Shown one piece after another: positions 26,513 through 36,114 of a stretch of DNA of 64,000 bases. The stretch is from Serratia marcescens (lineage in GTDB: Bacteria > Pseudomonadota > Gammaproteobacteria > Enterobacterales > Enterobacteriaceae). Within the stretch, counting starts at the first letter, position 1. The number at the start of each line of letters is the position of its first letter. Position numbers and translations under genes: made by a program. Below the pieces are notes generated by a model. It was given only the letters and a program-made list of their open reading frames with translations, ran no database searches and was not told where the DNA came from. Location: contig NZ_VFMJ01000001.1 of NCBI RefSeq assembly GCF_006715005.1, positions 1,302,001 to 1,366,000 of the forward strand. Direction: 5' to 3'.

Positions 26513-27163
26513 ATGATGAACAAAGTGTTGATTACCGGCATTGAGCCGTTCGATGGTGACGCGGTGAACCCTTCCTGGCAGGTTGCTCAGGCATTGGTCG
26601 GTGAGCATATCGCCGGCGCGGAGATCGCGGTGCTCGAGTTGCCCTGCGTATTGGGCGTGGCCAATTCACAGCTGGCCGCGGCCATTGATGCATTGCAGCC
26701 GCTGGCGGTGATATGTCTGGGGCTGGCCGGCGGCCGGGCTGAGATATCGCTGGAACGGGTGGCCATTAATCTGATCGATGCCCGCATTCCCGACAATGCC
26801 GGTAAGCAGCCGATCGACGTGCCGGTGGTTGCCGGCGGGCCGGTGGGGTATTTCAGCACGTTGCCGGTTAAGGCCGCGGTGCAGCAGCTGCGCCGACAGG
26901 GGATCCCGGCGGCGGTCTCTTATACGGCAGGTACCTATAACTGCAACCATATTTTTTACGGTCTGCGTCACTATCTGGAAACGCATCATTCGCGGGTCAG
27001 GGGCGGGTTCGTGCATATCCCGTACAGCCATGAACTGGCGGCGGCGCATCCGGGCAAGCCGAGTATGGCGCTGACCACGATGGTAGAGGCGGTGCGCACT
27101 ATCGTGCAGGTGACGCTCACGGTAGAGGAAGATGTGCGATTCGGTGACGGAGCGGTACATTGA
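26513..27163 (+). CDS. pcp: Pyrrolidone-carboxylate peptidase
   Basis: 216-aa cytoplasmic cysteine peptidase (family C15) that removes N-terminal pyroglutamate from peptides. The catalytic triad is complete: E81 (ISLERVAIN), C144 (TYNCNHIFYG) and H168 (GFVHIPY). ATGATG gives two possible starts at 26513 and 26516, one codon apart, both after an AGGGGA ribosome binding site. It is divergent from the LysR gene and convergent with the curA-like gene, with a palindrome between them. Confidence 0.95.
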   Translation: MMNKVLITGIEPFDGDAVNPSWQVAQALVGEHIAGAEIAVLELPCVLGVANSQLAAAIDALQPLAVICLGLAGGRAEISLERVAINLIDARIPDNAGKQPIDVPVVAGGPVGYFSTLPVKAAVQQLRRQGIPAAVSYTAGTYNCNHIFYGLRHYLETHHSRVRGGFVHIPYSHELAAAHPGKPSMALTTMVEAVRTIVQVTLTVEEDVRFGDGAVH

Positions 27164-27167
27164 AAGA

Positions 27168-27191
27168 CAGGGCGTGGCATGCCACGCCCTG
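27168..27191. terminator. Perfect palindrome between convergent pcp and curA
   Basis: Perfect 12-bp-arm palindrome with GGCATGCC at its centre. It begins 5 nt after the pcp stop and ends 21 nt before the end of the oppositely oriented curA-like gene. It could terminate transcription from both sides, although neither side has a long U-tract. A similar GGCATGCC-centred palindrome occurs at 31493-31510. Confidence 0.6.
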
Positions 27192-27212
27192 ATGCACATT
27201 ATTCGTCAATCG

Positions 27213-28244
27213 TCATTCGTCGGCGACGCGGATCACCAGCTTGCCGAAGTTCTTGCCCTGCAGCAGGCCGATAAATGCCTGCGGCGCCTGCTCCAGCCCA
27301 TCGACGATATCCTCGCGGAACTTGATTTTCCCCTGCTCGACCCAGCTGCTCATCTGTTGCAGGAACTCATCAAAGCGTGAGCCGTAGTCGTCGAAGATGA
27401 TAAAGCCTTGCATACGGATGCGTTTACGCAGGATCAGCCCCTCCAGCAGCGGTAAACGGTCCGGCCCGGCGGGTAATCCGGTGGCGTTGTAATGGGCGAT
27501 GATGCCGCAGACCGGAATGCGCGCCTTGGCGTTCAGCAGCGGCAACACGGCGTCGAATACGGCACCGCCGACGTTCTCATAATAGATGTCGATGCCCTGT
27601 GGACAGGCGGCGGCCAGTTGCTCGGCAAAGTCGGGGGCGCGGTGATCGATGCAGGCGTCGAAACCCAATTCTTCCACCACATAGCGGCATTTTTCCGCCC
27701 CGCCGGCAACGCCGACGACGCGGCAGCCTTTCAACTTCCCGATTTGGCCGACCACTGAACCGACTGCCCCGCTGGCGGCGGCCACCACCAGCGTTTCACC
27801 CGCCTGCGGTTGGCCGATATCGAGCAATCCCATGTAAGCGGTAAACCCCGGCATGCCCAGCACGCCCAGCAGGCGGGAAGGTCGCGGCAGGTGCGGGCCG
27901 AGGTTGCGCAGACCGCTGCCGTCGGACAGGGCATAATCCTGCCAGCCGTCATAACCCAACACCCAATCGCCGACGTTGAAGTCGGGATGCTGTGAGACCG
28001 CGACGCGCGATACCGTGCCGCCCACCATCACCTGACCGATCTCGACCGGCGGCGCATAGGAAGGGGCATCGCTCATGCGCCCGCGCATATAAGGATCCAG
28101 CGACAGATAAACGGTACGCAGCAACAGCTGTCCCGCGCCGGGCTGTGGCACGGGGGCGGTGTCGAGACGGAAGTTCGCCGCCGTCGGTTCGCCATGGGGG
28201 CGCGAGGCCAGCAGGAAGCGGCGGTTCTGTTGAGAAGGGGACAT
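27213..28244 (-). CDS. curA: NADP-dependent oxidoreductase, CurA-like (zinc-free MDR family)
   Basis: 343-aa medium-chain dehydrogenase/reductase of the leukotriene B4 12-hydroxydehydrogenase/CurA type, predicted to reduce alpha,beta-unsaturated carbonyls with NADPH. Seen are the N-terminal YLSLDPYMRGRM, the nucleotide-binding AASGAVGSVVGQIGK, the IDIYYENVGG motif and the RMQGFIIFDDY segment. No zinc ligands are seen. AAAGGAG precedes the ATG at 28244. The symbol reflects E. coli CurA-like sequence; the natural substrate is not known. Confidence 0.88.
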   Translation of the reverse strand: MSPSQQNRRFLLASRPHGEPTAANFRLDTAPVPQPGAGQLLLRTVYLSLDPYMRGRMSDAPSYAPPVEIGQVMVGGTVSRVAVSQHPDFNVGDWVLGYDGWQDYALSDGSGLRNLGPHLPRPSRLLGVLGMPGFTAYMGLLDIGQPQAGETLVVAAASGAVGSVVGQIGKLKGCRVVGVAGGAEKCRYVVEELGFDACIDHRAPDFAEQLAAACPQGIDIYYENVGGAVFDAVLPLLNAKARIPVCGIIAHYNATGLPAGPDRLPLLEGLILRKRIRMQGFIIFDDYGSRFDEFLQQMSSWVEQGKIKFREDIVDGLEQAPQAFIGLLQGKNFGKLVIRVADE

Positions 28245-28329
28245 CGAAAGCTCCTTTGCATTGCGACAAACAAGGTTCGTTAAGCCTAGTTCAGGGGCGG
28301 CAAGGCAACGTTACCGAATGTGCTTAGCC

Positions 28330-28749
28330 TTAGAGCGGGACGATCAGCACGTCAATATGACTGATATTGATGAAGCGGGCGGCGGAGCAGGAGACTTTGT
28401 TCATCATGCCGTCGCGGTGATTGCCGCAGAGCAGCAGGTCGAACGGCCTGCTGCGGCTGGCGTATTCCAGGCTGTCACCCAGTTCGCCGTGCACGATCAG
28501 CATATCGGCAATCGGGTAACCGGCGCGTTGACGCAGCTCTTCCATAAACAGCCGGGTTTCCTCCTCCATCAGCGCGCGTAAATCGCCCAACATCGGCCCA
28601 GCGAAATTGTTGTACATTTCCGGGTTGGCGAGGGTGCTTAACAGGGTGATGTTACCGGCATAGGGGCGGACGATAGAGACGGCCTTTTCCACCAGGCGGT
28701 GGCTGTCAGGCGCGACGGCGACGGTGACCAGAACGTTTTGATACCCCAT
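28330..28749 (-). CDS. uspC: Universal stress protein UspC
   Basis: 139-aa universal stress protein. It matches E. coli UspC in remembered sequence: conserved KAVSI(V/A)RP, NPEMYN, APML(G/E)DLR, FDLLLCGNH and the C-terminal HIDVLIVPL. Usp proteins respond to DNA damage and starvation. In E. coli uspC also neighbours flhDC, so its presence here is conserved synteny. AAGGAG precedes the ATG at 28749. It is transcribed away from flhDC. Confidence 0.92.
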   Translation of the reverse strand: MGYQNVLVTVAVAPDSHRLVEKAVSIVRPYAGNITLLSTLANPEMYNNFAGPMLGDLRALMEEETRLFMEELRQRAGYPIADMLIVHGELGDSLEYASRSRPFDLLLCGNHRDGMMNKVSCSAARFINISHIDVLIVPL

Positions 28750-28945
28750 ATCCCACTCCTTGTTGTATCCGTCGTGTTTCAGGCTGCCGCGTCGGTGGCC
28801 TTAGAGAAAATGCTGCGCTCGGATAAGGGTAGAACCTGGTGGGCGTAATAAATGTGTTTCGCATCACGCGCGGCAATAAAAGCTGAGCTTGCCCGGTTAT
28901 ATAGCAATAAAAGATAAAACCGTTGCCGCACGTAATTTCGCTGAA

Positions 28946-29161
28946 TTAAAGCACCTGCGCCCACAGCGTTTTCGGCACTTTGCCCAGATCGAACAATTTA
29001 CCGGCAACCAGCTCGGCGCGACGGTGGTCGGCAGCGCGGTACATGTTGCTCATTTCTGTATCGTTTTCAATGGAATAGTTCAGTTTGTCGTACACCTTTT
29101 CCAGGCTGTCCAAAGAGGAGCATTTACGGAATGTCAGCAAATATTCGAGCGTATCGGTCAT
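28946..29161 (-). CDS. cnu: Hha-family nucleoid modulator, Cnu/YdgT-like
   Basis: 71-aa protein of the Hha/YmoA/Cnu family, the length of E. coli Cnu. The family core is intact: [21 protein letters not shown], then [24 protein letters not shown], with the closing tryptophan in KTLWAQ. These proteins bind H-NS or StpA and tune silencing of AT-rich DNA. The ATG at 29161 has no strong ribosome binding site. In E. coli cnu is not near flhDC. Here it sits between uspC and the long flhDC leader, facing away from it, where it could influence H-NS control of motility or of the nearby T6SS (inference). Confidence 0.9.
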   Translation of the reverse strand: MTDTLEYLLTFRKCSSLDSLEKVYDKLNYSIENDTEMSNMYRAADHRRAELVAGKLFDLGKVPKTLWAQVL

Positions 29162-29686
29162 GATTAAAATATAGCCTGTTAATAGTTAGAGCCGGGTGAA
29201 TAACACATCACCGGCTCACGGCGATGCCGCCAAGGCAGTGATGTACGACCTGACAAAAATCATTTCAAGTAGATAAATTGCACTGGGTAATAATGAGGCG
29301 TCGCCAGCGGCGGCGCTTCGATAAATCATAATATGCCCGTGCGCCATCAGCAATCTCATCCTGCTGATAAATGAAGAAATAGGGAAAGTCTCAGAGCGAG
29401 GCTGCTCGGGATGAGGGCAGAAGCACCGCTGCTCCTGCTACGCGCAAGTTCGCGCTACCGCTTTTGCGGCGTTTTTTTCACCTGCCGAGAGGTACATCGG
29501 CCTTACGCGGTGTTTTTCATTGCCGCTTGCGTTGAGGTTACGTCTCTCTGTCACTGAAGATTGAGGAGAGTAAAACAAAACTGCGTTTTATTTTATCGCC
29601 ATGAAAGGATGGAAACGGGGGCGGGTTAATAATCTATTCACCTGCGGAATAATTATGACGGCGACAGAAAAGAAATAAAAAAGCAT

Positions 29687-29713
29687 TAAAGTTTTAGGGT
29701 GTGCTGCCGATAT
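29687..29713 (+). promoter_or_regulatory. Orphan sigma-28 (FliA) promoter
   Basis: TAAAGTTT, 11-nt spacer, GCCGATAT: a near-perfect FliA promoter pointing toward flhDC but 796 bp from the flhD start. No convincing gene lies just downstream. It could drive a small RNA or a class 3 feedback transcript into flhDC. Confidence 0.7.
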
Positions 29714-30166
29714 GCCGTTTTAGGGGTGATTTAACGTAAAAAGACCATTCTTTCGCCGTGCTGATACGGAAACATATCGTTACGTCTGTTTGCTTGTTCA
29801 CTACGCCAGCGAATCATTGATAAGCCTTAATCACCTGATGTTGAAAATTAGAACAGCCTTCAGTAGCGGGTTTAAGTCAAATCCGATAGCTAATAACCTT
29901 ATAGTTTACGATGGTTATTTTTCAGCTTGGATATTTTTTAGCGGCTCAACTGGTTATTTATACTGAGATTGTTGCCTATATGCAGATTTTTGTTCTGTTA
30001 TTTTGGTTTGGTGATGGTTTTGTTCGAATTGATCTAAAAAAGATAATTTTTTGGCTGATAAACATTGTTTTTAAGACGTTTTTTTACCTGTGTCTGTTTT
30101 GTGAGCAAAATGTCGGTCAATAAATGTGCGTATTTGGGGGTATTTGGCTTAAATATTTTTTATTTT

Positions 30167-30182
30167 TGTGATCTATGTCACA
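30167..30182 (+). promoter_or_regulatory. CRP-cAMP binding site of the flhDC promoter
   Basis: TGTGA-N6-TCACA with perfect half-sites, in the flhDC upstream region. Catabolite control of flhDC through CRP is established in E. coli and has been reported for S. marcescens. This site is the obvious candidate. Confidence 0.85.
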
Positions 30183-30508
30183 TTGTATTTAAAATTGCCT
30201 CTCACTTACATTGTGTGTGCTAATGGTTCGGGGGTAGAGTTGCGCTGCTTTAGGAATAATCTTATTAAATTTGTAAAAATAGTTTCATGGTGGCTAAACA
30301 CTATCGAAGCAGAATGCTGTACATCCATACACGTTGGTTTACGCTCGTAGCAAATACTGAACAGTGGTCGAATTTAGCGATTGGCGAAAATTATAGCAGT
30401 CGTTTTTGAGAGATTAATTTGCCAACTTTGGGAAACAACCCAGGTCACGGGCGATAAAATTTATCACCCAGCGTATGTTTTTAAACATAGTCTGTCGGGA
30501 TGGGGAAT

Positions 30509-30859
30509 ATGGGTACGTCTGAATTACTTAAGCATATTTATGACATCAATTTGTCATATTTACTTTTAGCACAGCGTTTGATCAACGATGAAAAAGCGTC
30601 CGCGATGTTCCGCCTTGGTATTGATGAAACCATGGCCGATGCGTTGGCGCAGCTGACTTTGCCGCAAATGGTCAAACTGGCCGAGACCAACCAGCTGGTT
30701 TGCCACTTCCGCTTTAACGAAAGCCAGACCATCGAACGCCTGACCAAAGAGTCGCGCGTCGACGATCTGCAACAAATCCATACCGGCATTTTGCTATCAA
30801 GCCATTTACTGCAAGAGCTATCGAGTAAAGACGCTAGCCCGACGAAGAAAAGAGCCTGA
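30509..30859 (+). CDS. flhD: Flagellar master regulator subunit FlhD
   Basis: 116-aa FlhD, which with FlhC forms the FlhD4C2 activator of class 2 flagellar promoters. Nearly identical to E. coli in [42 protein letters not shown] and [14 protein letters not shown] chose the ATG at 30509 because it has GGGGA 2 nt upstream and gives exactly the E. coli length. An ATG at 30500 would add three residues. The stop overlaps flhC as TGATG. Regulated by the CRP site upstream. Confidence 0.97.
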   Translation: MGTSELLKHIYDINLSYLLLAQRLINDEKASAMFRLGIDETMADALAQLTLPQMVKLAETNQLVCHFRFNESQTIERLTKESRVDDLQQIHTGILLSSHLLQELSSKDASPTKKRA

Positions 30860-31443
30860 TGATGGTTGAGAAAAGTATTGTTCAAGAAGCCAAGGACATT
30901 CAGCTTGCCATGGAGCTGATTTCACTGGGAGCCCGTTTGCAGATGCTGGAGAGTGAAACCCAGCTCAGCCGCGGGCGCTTGATTAAACTTTATAAGGAGT
31001 TGCGCGGTAGCCCGCCGCCAAAAGGGATGTTGCCGTTCTCAACCGACTGGTTTATGACCTGGGAACAAAATATTCACTCGTCGATGTTTTACAACGCCTA
31101 CCTGTTCCTGATGAAAAGCGGACAGTGCAGCGGGGTGGAGGCGGTGATCAAAGCCTATCGCCTCTACTTGGAACAGTGCCCGCAGCAGGCCGGCGAGGCG
31201 CCGCTGCTGGCGCTGACCCGTGCCTGGACGCTGGTGCGTTTCGTCGATAGCGGCATGTTGCAGCTCTCTGCCTGCAGCTGCTGCGGCGGCGCATTTATCA
31301 CTCATGCGCATCAGCCGCTGAATGGTTTCATCTGCAGTTTATGCCAACCTCCATCCCGCGCCGTAAAAAGACGTAAACTTTCGCCGCAACTGGCCGATAT
31401 TATTCCTCAACTGCTGGACGAGCAGGTCAAACGCGCCATTTGA
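30859..31443 (+). CDS. flhC: Flagellar master regulator subunit FlhC
   Basis: 194-aa DNA-binding partner of FlhD. The E. coli-like core [27 protein letters not shown] is present. The zinc site is built from CSCC and CSLC (about residues 138-141 and 158-161). The last 70 bp of the gene contain the sigma-28 promoter of motA. ATGATG at the start overlaps the flhD stop, so either of two adjacent codons may be used. Confidence 0.97.
   Translation: MMVEKSIVQEAKDIQLAMELISLGARLQMLESETQLSRGRLIKLYKELRGSPPPKGMLPFSTDWFMTWEQNIHSSMFYNAYLFLMKSGQCSGVEAVIKAYRLYLEQCPQQAGEAPLLALTRAWTLVRFVDSGMLQLSACSCCGGAFITHAHQPLNGFICSLCQPPSRAVKRRKLSPQLADIIPQLLDEQVKRAI
31374..31400 (+). promoter_or_regulatory. Sigma-28 promoter of motA, inside flhC
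   Basis: TAAACTTT, 11-nt spacer, GCCGATAT within the flhC coding end. It should drive motAB-cheAW and leaves a leader of about 180 nt before motA. In E. coli the sigma-28-dependent small RNA MotR arises from the equivalent promoter. Confidence 0.88.
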
Positions 31444-31492
31444 GCCGCCACATTGCCGGCTCTCGGCAATGAATACCGACGTGTGATACGCA

Positions 31493-31510
31493 GGGGCGGC
31501 ATGCCGCCCC
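31493..31510. repeat. GGCATGCC-centred palindrome in the motA leader
   Basis: Perfect 9-bp-arm palindrome GGGGCGGCA/TGCCGCCCC between flhC and motA. It is similar in design to the 27168-27191 palindrome. A second GC hairpin (CGCGCC/GGCGCG, 31532-31545) followed by TTT lies just downstream. Together they fold the motA leader. Confidence 0.6.
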
Positions 31511-31588
31511 CAGACACGCAGCCTGGTCTGTCGCGCCAGGGCGCGTTTGCCCCACCTTCCATCCACATTGTTAATTTAAGGAATGCGT

Positions 31589-32479
31589 GTGCTAGTTATT
31601 TTGGGTTATCTCGTGGTATTGGGTGCGGTGTTTGGCGGCTATCTGATCGTGGGCGGTCATCTCGGTGCGTTATATCAACCGGCGGAGTTTCTGATTATCG
31701 GCGGGGCGGGTGTCGGCGCTTTCATCGTCGGCAACAACGGCAAGGCGATCAAGGCCACGCTGCGCGCGCTGCCGCGACTGATGCGCCGTTCCAAATACAA
31801 CAAAGATCTGTACATGGATCTGATGGCGCTGTTGTTCCGCCTGCTGGCCAAATCGCGTCAGCAAGGCATGCTGTCGCTCGAGTTCGACATCGATAATCCG
31901 CAAGAAAGTGAAATTTTCTCTAATTATCCGCGCATCCTTGCCGATAACACCCTGGTGGAGTTCATTACCGACTATTTACGGCTGATGGTGAGCGGCAATA
32001 TGAATGCGTTCGAGATCGAAGCGCTGATGGACGAAGAGATCGAAACCTACGAGCAGGAAAGCGAAGTGCCCGCCGGCAGCCTGGCGATGGTGGGTGACTC
32101 CTTGCCTGCGTTCGGTATCGTCGCGGCGGTGATGGGGGTGGTGCACGCCCTGGCTTCGGCCGATCGGCCGGCTGCGGAACTGGGGGCGCTCATCGCTAAC
32201 GCCATGGTCGGTACTTTCCTCGGTATTCTGCTGGCCTACGGTTTTATCTCGCCGCTGGCCACGTTGCTGCGCCAGAAGAGCGCCGAAAACGTCAAGATGA
32301 TGCAGTGCATCAAGGTCACGCTGCTGTCGAGCCTGAACGGATACGCGCCGCAGATCGCGGTCGAGTTTGGCCGCAAAACGCTGTATACCACCGAACGTCC
32401 TTCTTTCGTTGAGCTGGAAGAACACGTGCGCCGCGTGAAAGCGCCGGCGCAGCAGGCGACGGAAGAAGAAGAAGCATGA
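31589..32479 (+). CDS. motA: Flagellar stator protein MotA
   Basis: 296-aa inner-membrane proton channel subunit. Four transmembrane segments, with [16 protein letters not shown] at the start, a large cytoplasmic loop (RR and EE charged residues that contact FliG), and the channel helices [16 protein letters not shown] and [21 protein letters not shown]. The start is GTG at 31589, because AAGGA sits 6 nt upstream and the protein then aligns with E. coli MotA (295 aa). An ATG two codons earlier abuts the ribosome binding site. It overlaps motB as ATGA. Confidence 0.96.
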   Translation: MLVILGYLVVLGAVFGGYLIVGGHLGALYQPAEFLIIGGAGVGAFIVGNNGKAIKATLRALPRLMRRSKYNKDLYMDLMALLFRLLAKSRQQGMLSLEFDIDNPQESEIFSNYPRILADNTLVEFITDYLRLMVSGNMNAFEIEALMDEEIETYEQESEVPAGSLAMVGDSLPAFGIVAAVMGVVHALASADRPAAELGALIANAMVGTFLGILLAYGFISPLATLLRQKSAENVKMMQCIKVTLLSSLNGYAPQIAVEFGRKTLYTTERPSFVELEEHVRRVKAPAQQATEEEEA

Positions 32480-33552
32480 AACAGAATCATCCGGTCGTTC
32501 TGGTCAGAAAGCGCAAGTCGCATCATGCCGCCCATCACGGCGGCTCCTGGAAGATCGCTTATGCCGACTTTATGACGGCGATGATGGCGTTCTTTCTGGT
32601 GATGTGGCTGCTGGCGATCGCCAGCCCGCAGGAGCTGACGCAAATCGCCGAATATTTCCGCACGCCGCTCAAGGTTGCCTTGACCAGCGGCGACAAAAGC
32701 AGCTCCGAAAGCAGCCCTATTCCAGGCGGCGGCGACGATCCGACGCAACAGCATGGTCTGGTGAGAAAGCAGGTCGACTCGCCGGACTCGCGCGCCGAAG
32801 AGCTGCGCCTGAACAAACTGCGTGAAAAGCTGGATGAGCTGATTGAGTCCGATCCGCGCCTGAAGGCGCTGCGCCCGCATCTGTTGATCAACATGATGGA
32901 TGAGGGGCTGCGCATTCAGATCATCGATAGCCAGAACCGGCCGATGTTCAAAACCGGCAGCGCGCAGGTCGAGAGTTATATGCGCGATATTCTGCGGGCG
33001 ATAGCGCCGATCCTCAACGACCTGCCGAACAAGATCAGCCTGTCCGGCCACACCGATGATATCCCTTATGCCACCGGCGAGCGCGGTTACAGCAACTGGG
33101 AACTGTCGGCCGATCGCGCCAACGCCTCCCGACGCGAGCTGATCGCCGGCGGCCTGGCGGAAGGCAAGGTGCTGCGGGTGGTGGGCATGGCAGCCACCAT
33201 GAGCCTGAAACAGCACGGTGCCGATGACGCAATTAACCGCCGCATCACCGTGCTGGTGTTGAATAAGCAAACGCAAGAAGGCATCGAACACGAAAATGCC
33301 GAAAGCAACGCGATGGATATCGCCCAGCCGGATAGCCTGAAACAGCTGGCGCCGTCGGCGACTGCGCCGGCCAGCCAAACGCCGGAACCCCAGGCGGTAA
33401 CGCCGACCGATCAAGCGACGCCGCCTGCGACGGACCCTGTCGCCCAATCGCAGGCATCCCCGGCGATAGCTCCGGCCGGTCAAACGCCGGAACAACCGGC
33501 GGCCACACCCGCACCGACTAACCGCGACTCACAGCCAGAGGTGACCCCGTGA
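32476..33552 (+). CDS. motB: Flagellar stator protein MotB, with long Pro/Ala/Thr/Gln tail
   Basis: 358-aa peptidoglycan-anchored stator subunit. A single transmembrane helix (about 28-50) carries the proton-binding aspartate D31 in [13 protein letters not shown]. The OmpA-like domain spans about 150-265 ([29 protein letters not shown]). After about residue 285 comes a 70-residue tail rich in Pro, Ala, Thr and Gln, absent from the 308-aa E. coli protein. The tail is probably a disordered periplasmic extension. Stop and start overlap with cheA as GTGA. Confidence 0.96.
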   Translation: MKQNHPVVLVRKRKSHHAAHHGGSWKIAYADFMTAMMAFFLVMWLLAIASPQELTQIAEYFRTPLKVALTSGDKSSSESSPIPGGGDDPTQQHGLVRKQVDSPDSRAEELRLNKLREKLDELIESDPRLKALRPHLLINMMDEGLRIQIIDSQNRPMFKTGSAQVESYMRDILRAIAPILNDLPNKISLSGHTDDIPYATGERGYSNWELSADRANASRRELIAGGLAEGKVLRVVGMAATMSLKQHGADDAINRRITVLVLNKQTQEGIEHENAESNAMDIAQPDSLKQLAPSATAPASQTPEPQAVTPTDQATPPATDPVAQSQASPAIAPAGQTPEQPAATPAPTNRDSQPEVTP

Positions 33553-35570
33553 GCATGGACATTAGCGATTTTTATCAGACCTTCTTTGATGAAGCGGACG
33601 AGTTGCTGGCCGACATGGAGCAACACCTGCTGGAGCTGGATCCGCTGGCCCCCGATATCGAGCCGTTGAACGCCATCTTCCGCGCGGCGCACTCGATCAA
33701 GGGCGGTGCGGCGACCTTTGGCTTTTCGGTGCTGCAGGAAACCACCCACCTGCTGGAGAACCTGCTGGACGGTGCAAGACGCCAGGAAATGAGCCTGAGC
33801 ACCGAGATTATCAACCTGTTTCTGGAAACCAAAGACATTATGCAGGAGCAACTGGACGCCTATAAAACTTCGCAACAGCCTGACGCCGAAAGCTTTGAAT
33901 ACATTTGCCAGGCGCTGCGCCAGCTGGCGTTGGAGGCGCAGCAGCAGCAGGATACGCCTGCGGCTGAACCGGCCGTTCAGCAGCCTGTCGTGAAGCCGGC
34001 GGCCGCACCGGCGGCGATCGAAGGCGGTATGCGCATCAGCCTGAACGGGTTGAAAGCCAGTGAAATCCCCTTGATGTTGGAAGAGCTGGGCAACCTCGGC
34101 GAGGTTAAAGACCCGCATCAGACGGAACACAGTCTGGACGTGACGTTGCTCACCTCCGCCAGCGAAGACGACATCAGCGCCGTGCTGTGCTTCGTGCTGG
34201 AACCGGAACAAATCAGCTTCTCGACGCCGACGCAGAGCGAACCGGCCGCCGTGGAAGCGAGCTTACCGGAGGCGGTCGCCGTGCCGGAACCTGCGCCAGC
34301 GCCGGTCGCCAGCGCCGTGCCGCCTGCCTCTAAACCGGCCGCCGCAGCGGCGGAAGCGCCAAAAGCGCGCGCCAAGGCGAGCGAATCCACCAGCATTCGC
34401 GTGGCGGTGGAAAAAGTGGATCAGCTGATCAACCTGGTGGGCGAACTGGTGATCACCCAGTCGATGCTGGCGCAACGCTCCGGCACGCTGGATCCGGTGA
34501 ACCACGGCGATCTGCTGAACAGCATGAGCCAGCTGGAGCGTAACGCGCGCGATCTTCAAGAGTCGGTCATGTCGATCCGCATGATGCCGATGGAATATGT
34601 CTTCAGCCGCTACCCGCGCCTGGTGCGCGATTTGGCCGGCAAGCTGAACAAACAGGTGGAACTGACGCTGCAGGGCAGCTCCACCGAACTGGACAAGAGC
34701 CTGATCGAACGCATTATCGATCCGCTGACGCACCTGGTGCGCAACAGCCTCGATCACGGTATCGAAGAGCCGGCCACCCGCATCGCCGCCGGTAAGTCGG
34801 CGGTGGGCAATCTGGTGCTGTCGGCCGAACACCAGGGTGGCAACATCTGTATTGAGGTCATCGACGACGGCGCCGGCCTGAACCGCGAAAAAATTCTCGC
34901 CAAGGCCGCGTCGCAAGGGCTGGCGGTGAGCGACAGCATGAGCGACGAAGAAGTCGGCATGCTGATCTTTGCTCCGGGCTTCTCTACCGCCGAGCAGGTG
35001 ACCGACGTTTCCGGCCGTGGCGTCGGCATGGACGTGGTGAAACGAAATATTCAGGAGATGGGCGGCCACGTCGAGATCCGTTCACAGGCCGGTAAAGGCA
35101 CCACCATCCGCATCCTGCTGCCGCTGACGCTGGCGATCCTTGACGGCATGTCGGTCAAGGTGAACGACGAAGTCTTCATTCTGCCGCTGAACGCGGTGAT
35201 GGAATCGCTGCAGCCGCAGGCGGAAGATCTTCATCCGTTGGCCGGCGGCGAACGCGTGCTGCAGGTGCGCGGCGAATATCTGCCGCTGGTAGAACTGTAT
35301 CGGGTATTCGAAGTGGAAGGCGCCAAAACCGACGCCACGCAGGGCATCGTCGTTATCCTGCAAAGTGCCGGTCGCCGCTATGCGTTGCTGGTGGATCAGC
35401 TGATCGGCCAGCATCAGGTGGTGGTGAAGAATCTGGAAAGCAACTACCGCAAAGTGCCGGGCATTTCCGCCGCGACCATTTTGGGCGACGGCAGCGTGGC
35501 CTTGATCGTCGATGTCTCGGCGTTGCAAACCTTGAACCGTGAAAAGCGTCTGACGGGCGCCGCCGCATAA
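33549..35570 (+). CDS. cheA: Chemotaxis histidine kinase CheA
   Basis: 673-aa sensor kinase that phosphorylates CheY and CheB. The P1 domain has phospho-acceptor H48 ([11 protein letters not shown]). P2 (about 160-230) is followed by an Ala/Pro linker. P3 dimerisation is at about 275-330. The P4 kinase has [21 protein letters not shown] and [10 protein letters not shown]5 binds CheW (about 530-673). It starts at GTG 33549, as in E. coli, and overlaps motB. Met98 (KDIMQEQ) is conserved and could serve as the internal start of the short CheA form. Confidence 0.98.
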   Translation: MSMDISDFYQTFFDEADELLADMEQHLLELDPLAPDIEPLNAIFRAAHSIKGGAATFGFSVLQETTHLLENLLDGARRQEMSLSTEIINLFLETKDIMQEQLDAYKTSQQPDAESFEYICQALRQLALEAQQQQDTPAAEPAVQQPVVKPAAAPAAIEGGMRISLNGLKASEIPLMLEELGNLGEVKDPHQTEHSLDVTLLTSASEDDISAVLCFVLEPEQISFSTPTQSEPAAVEASLPEAVAVPEPAPAPVASAVPPASKPAAAAAEAPKARAKASESTSIRVAVEKVDQLINLVGELVITQSMLAQRSGTLDPVNHGDLLNSMSQLERNARDLQESVMSIRMMPMEYVFSRYPRLVRDLAGKLNKQVELTLQGSSTELDKSLIERIIDPLTHLVRNSLDHGIEEPATRIAAGKSAVGNLVLSAEHQGGNICIEVIDDGAGLNREKILAKAASQGLAVSDSMSDEEVGMLIFAPGFSTAEQVTDVSGRGVGMDVVKRNIQEMGGHVEIRSQAGKGTTIRILLPLTLAILDGMSVKVNDEVFILPLNAVMESLQPQAEDLHPLAGGERVLQVRGEYLPLVELYRVFEVEGAKTDATQGIVVILQSAGRRYALLVDQLIGQHQVVVKNLESNYRKVPGISAATILGDGSVALIVDVSALQTLNREKRLTGAAA

Positions 35571-35602
35571 TAATGAGTTTATTGATTTAAAAGGTGAATG
35601 AT

Positions 35603-36103
35603 ATGGCAGGATTGGCAGCCGTCAGCAAGTTGGCTGGCGAAACGGTAGGGCAAGAGTTTCTGATTTTCACCCTGGGCAACGAGGAGTACGGCATCGATAT
35701 CCTCAAGGTGCAGGAAATTCGCGGCTACGACCAGGTGACTCGTATCGCCAACACACCGGCGTTCATCAAGGGCGTCACTAACCTGCGCGGCGTGATCGTC
35801 CCGATCATCGATCTGCGGGTGAAATTCTCGCAGCAAAGCGTGTCTTACGATGAGAACACCGTGGTGATCGTGCTGAACTTTGGCCAGCGCGTGGTGGGCA
35901 TCGTGGTCGACGGCGTTTCCGATGTGCTGTCGCTGACCGCCGAGCAGATTCGCCCGGCGCCGGAGTTTGCGGTGACGCTGGCGACCGAATACCTGACCGG
36001 CCTCGGTTCGCTGGGCGAGCGCATGCTGATCCTGGTGGATATCGAAAAGCTGCTGAGCAGCGAAGAGATGTCGCTGGTCGACAGCGTGGCGAAAAGCGTC
36101 TGA
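35603..36103 (+). CDS. cheW: Chemotaxis coupling protein CheW
   Basis: 166-aa adaptor joining CheA to the receptors. Nearly identical to E. coli in [25 protein letters not shown] and [16 protein letters not shown]. The ATG at 35603 is chosen because AAGG is 8 nt upstream and the length matches E. coli (167 aa); a GTG at 35594 overlaps the ribosome binding site. It ends the motAB-cheAW operon, with a hairpin 11 nt later. Confidence 0.97.
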   Translation: MAGLAAVSKLAGETVGQEFLIFTLGNEEYGIDILKVQEIRGYDQVTRIANTPAFIKGVTNLRGVIVPIIDLRVKFSQQSVSYDENTVVIVLNFGQRVVGIVVDGVSDVLSLTAEQIRPAPEFAVTLATEYLTGLGSLGERMLILVDIEKLLSSEEMSLVDSVAKSV

Positions 36104-36114
36104 TTCATGACCTC

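Larger units (their letters stand above)
29162..30508 (+). promoter_or_regulatory. Long regulatory region upstream of flhDC
   Basis: About 1.35 kb with no convincing gene, AT-rich from about 29560 on. It contains a consensus sigma-28 promoter (29687-29713), a CRP site (30167-30182) and several hairpins, among them an AT-rich stem at about 29573-29597 and AATAACC/GGTTATT with a T run at 29892-29922. The CRP site lies about 330 bp before the flhD start, as expected for the flhDC promoter. Short frames such as 29911-30123 are low-complexity and lack ribosome binding sites. Confidence 0.75.

Noticed and set aside
28779..28964. 61-aa open frame overlapping the end of cnu
   Set aside because: Overlaps the Cnu-like gene and has no ribosome binding site or recognised sequence.
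29838..29963. Short frame of about 41 codons downstream of the orphan sigma-28 promoter
   Set aside because: No ribosome binding site and unremarkable sequence; not enough to call it the gene served by that promoter.
29911..30123. 70-aa open frame in the flhDC leader
   Set aside because: Hydrophobic low-complexity sequence in AT-rich DNA, with no ribosome binding site; probably chance.
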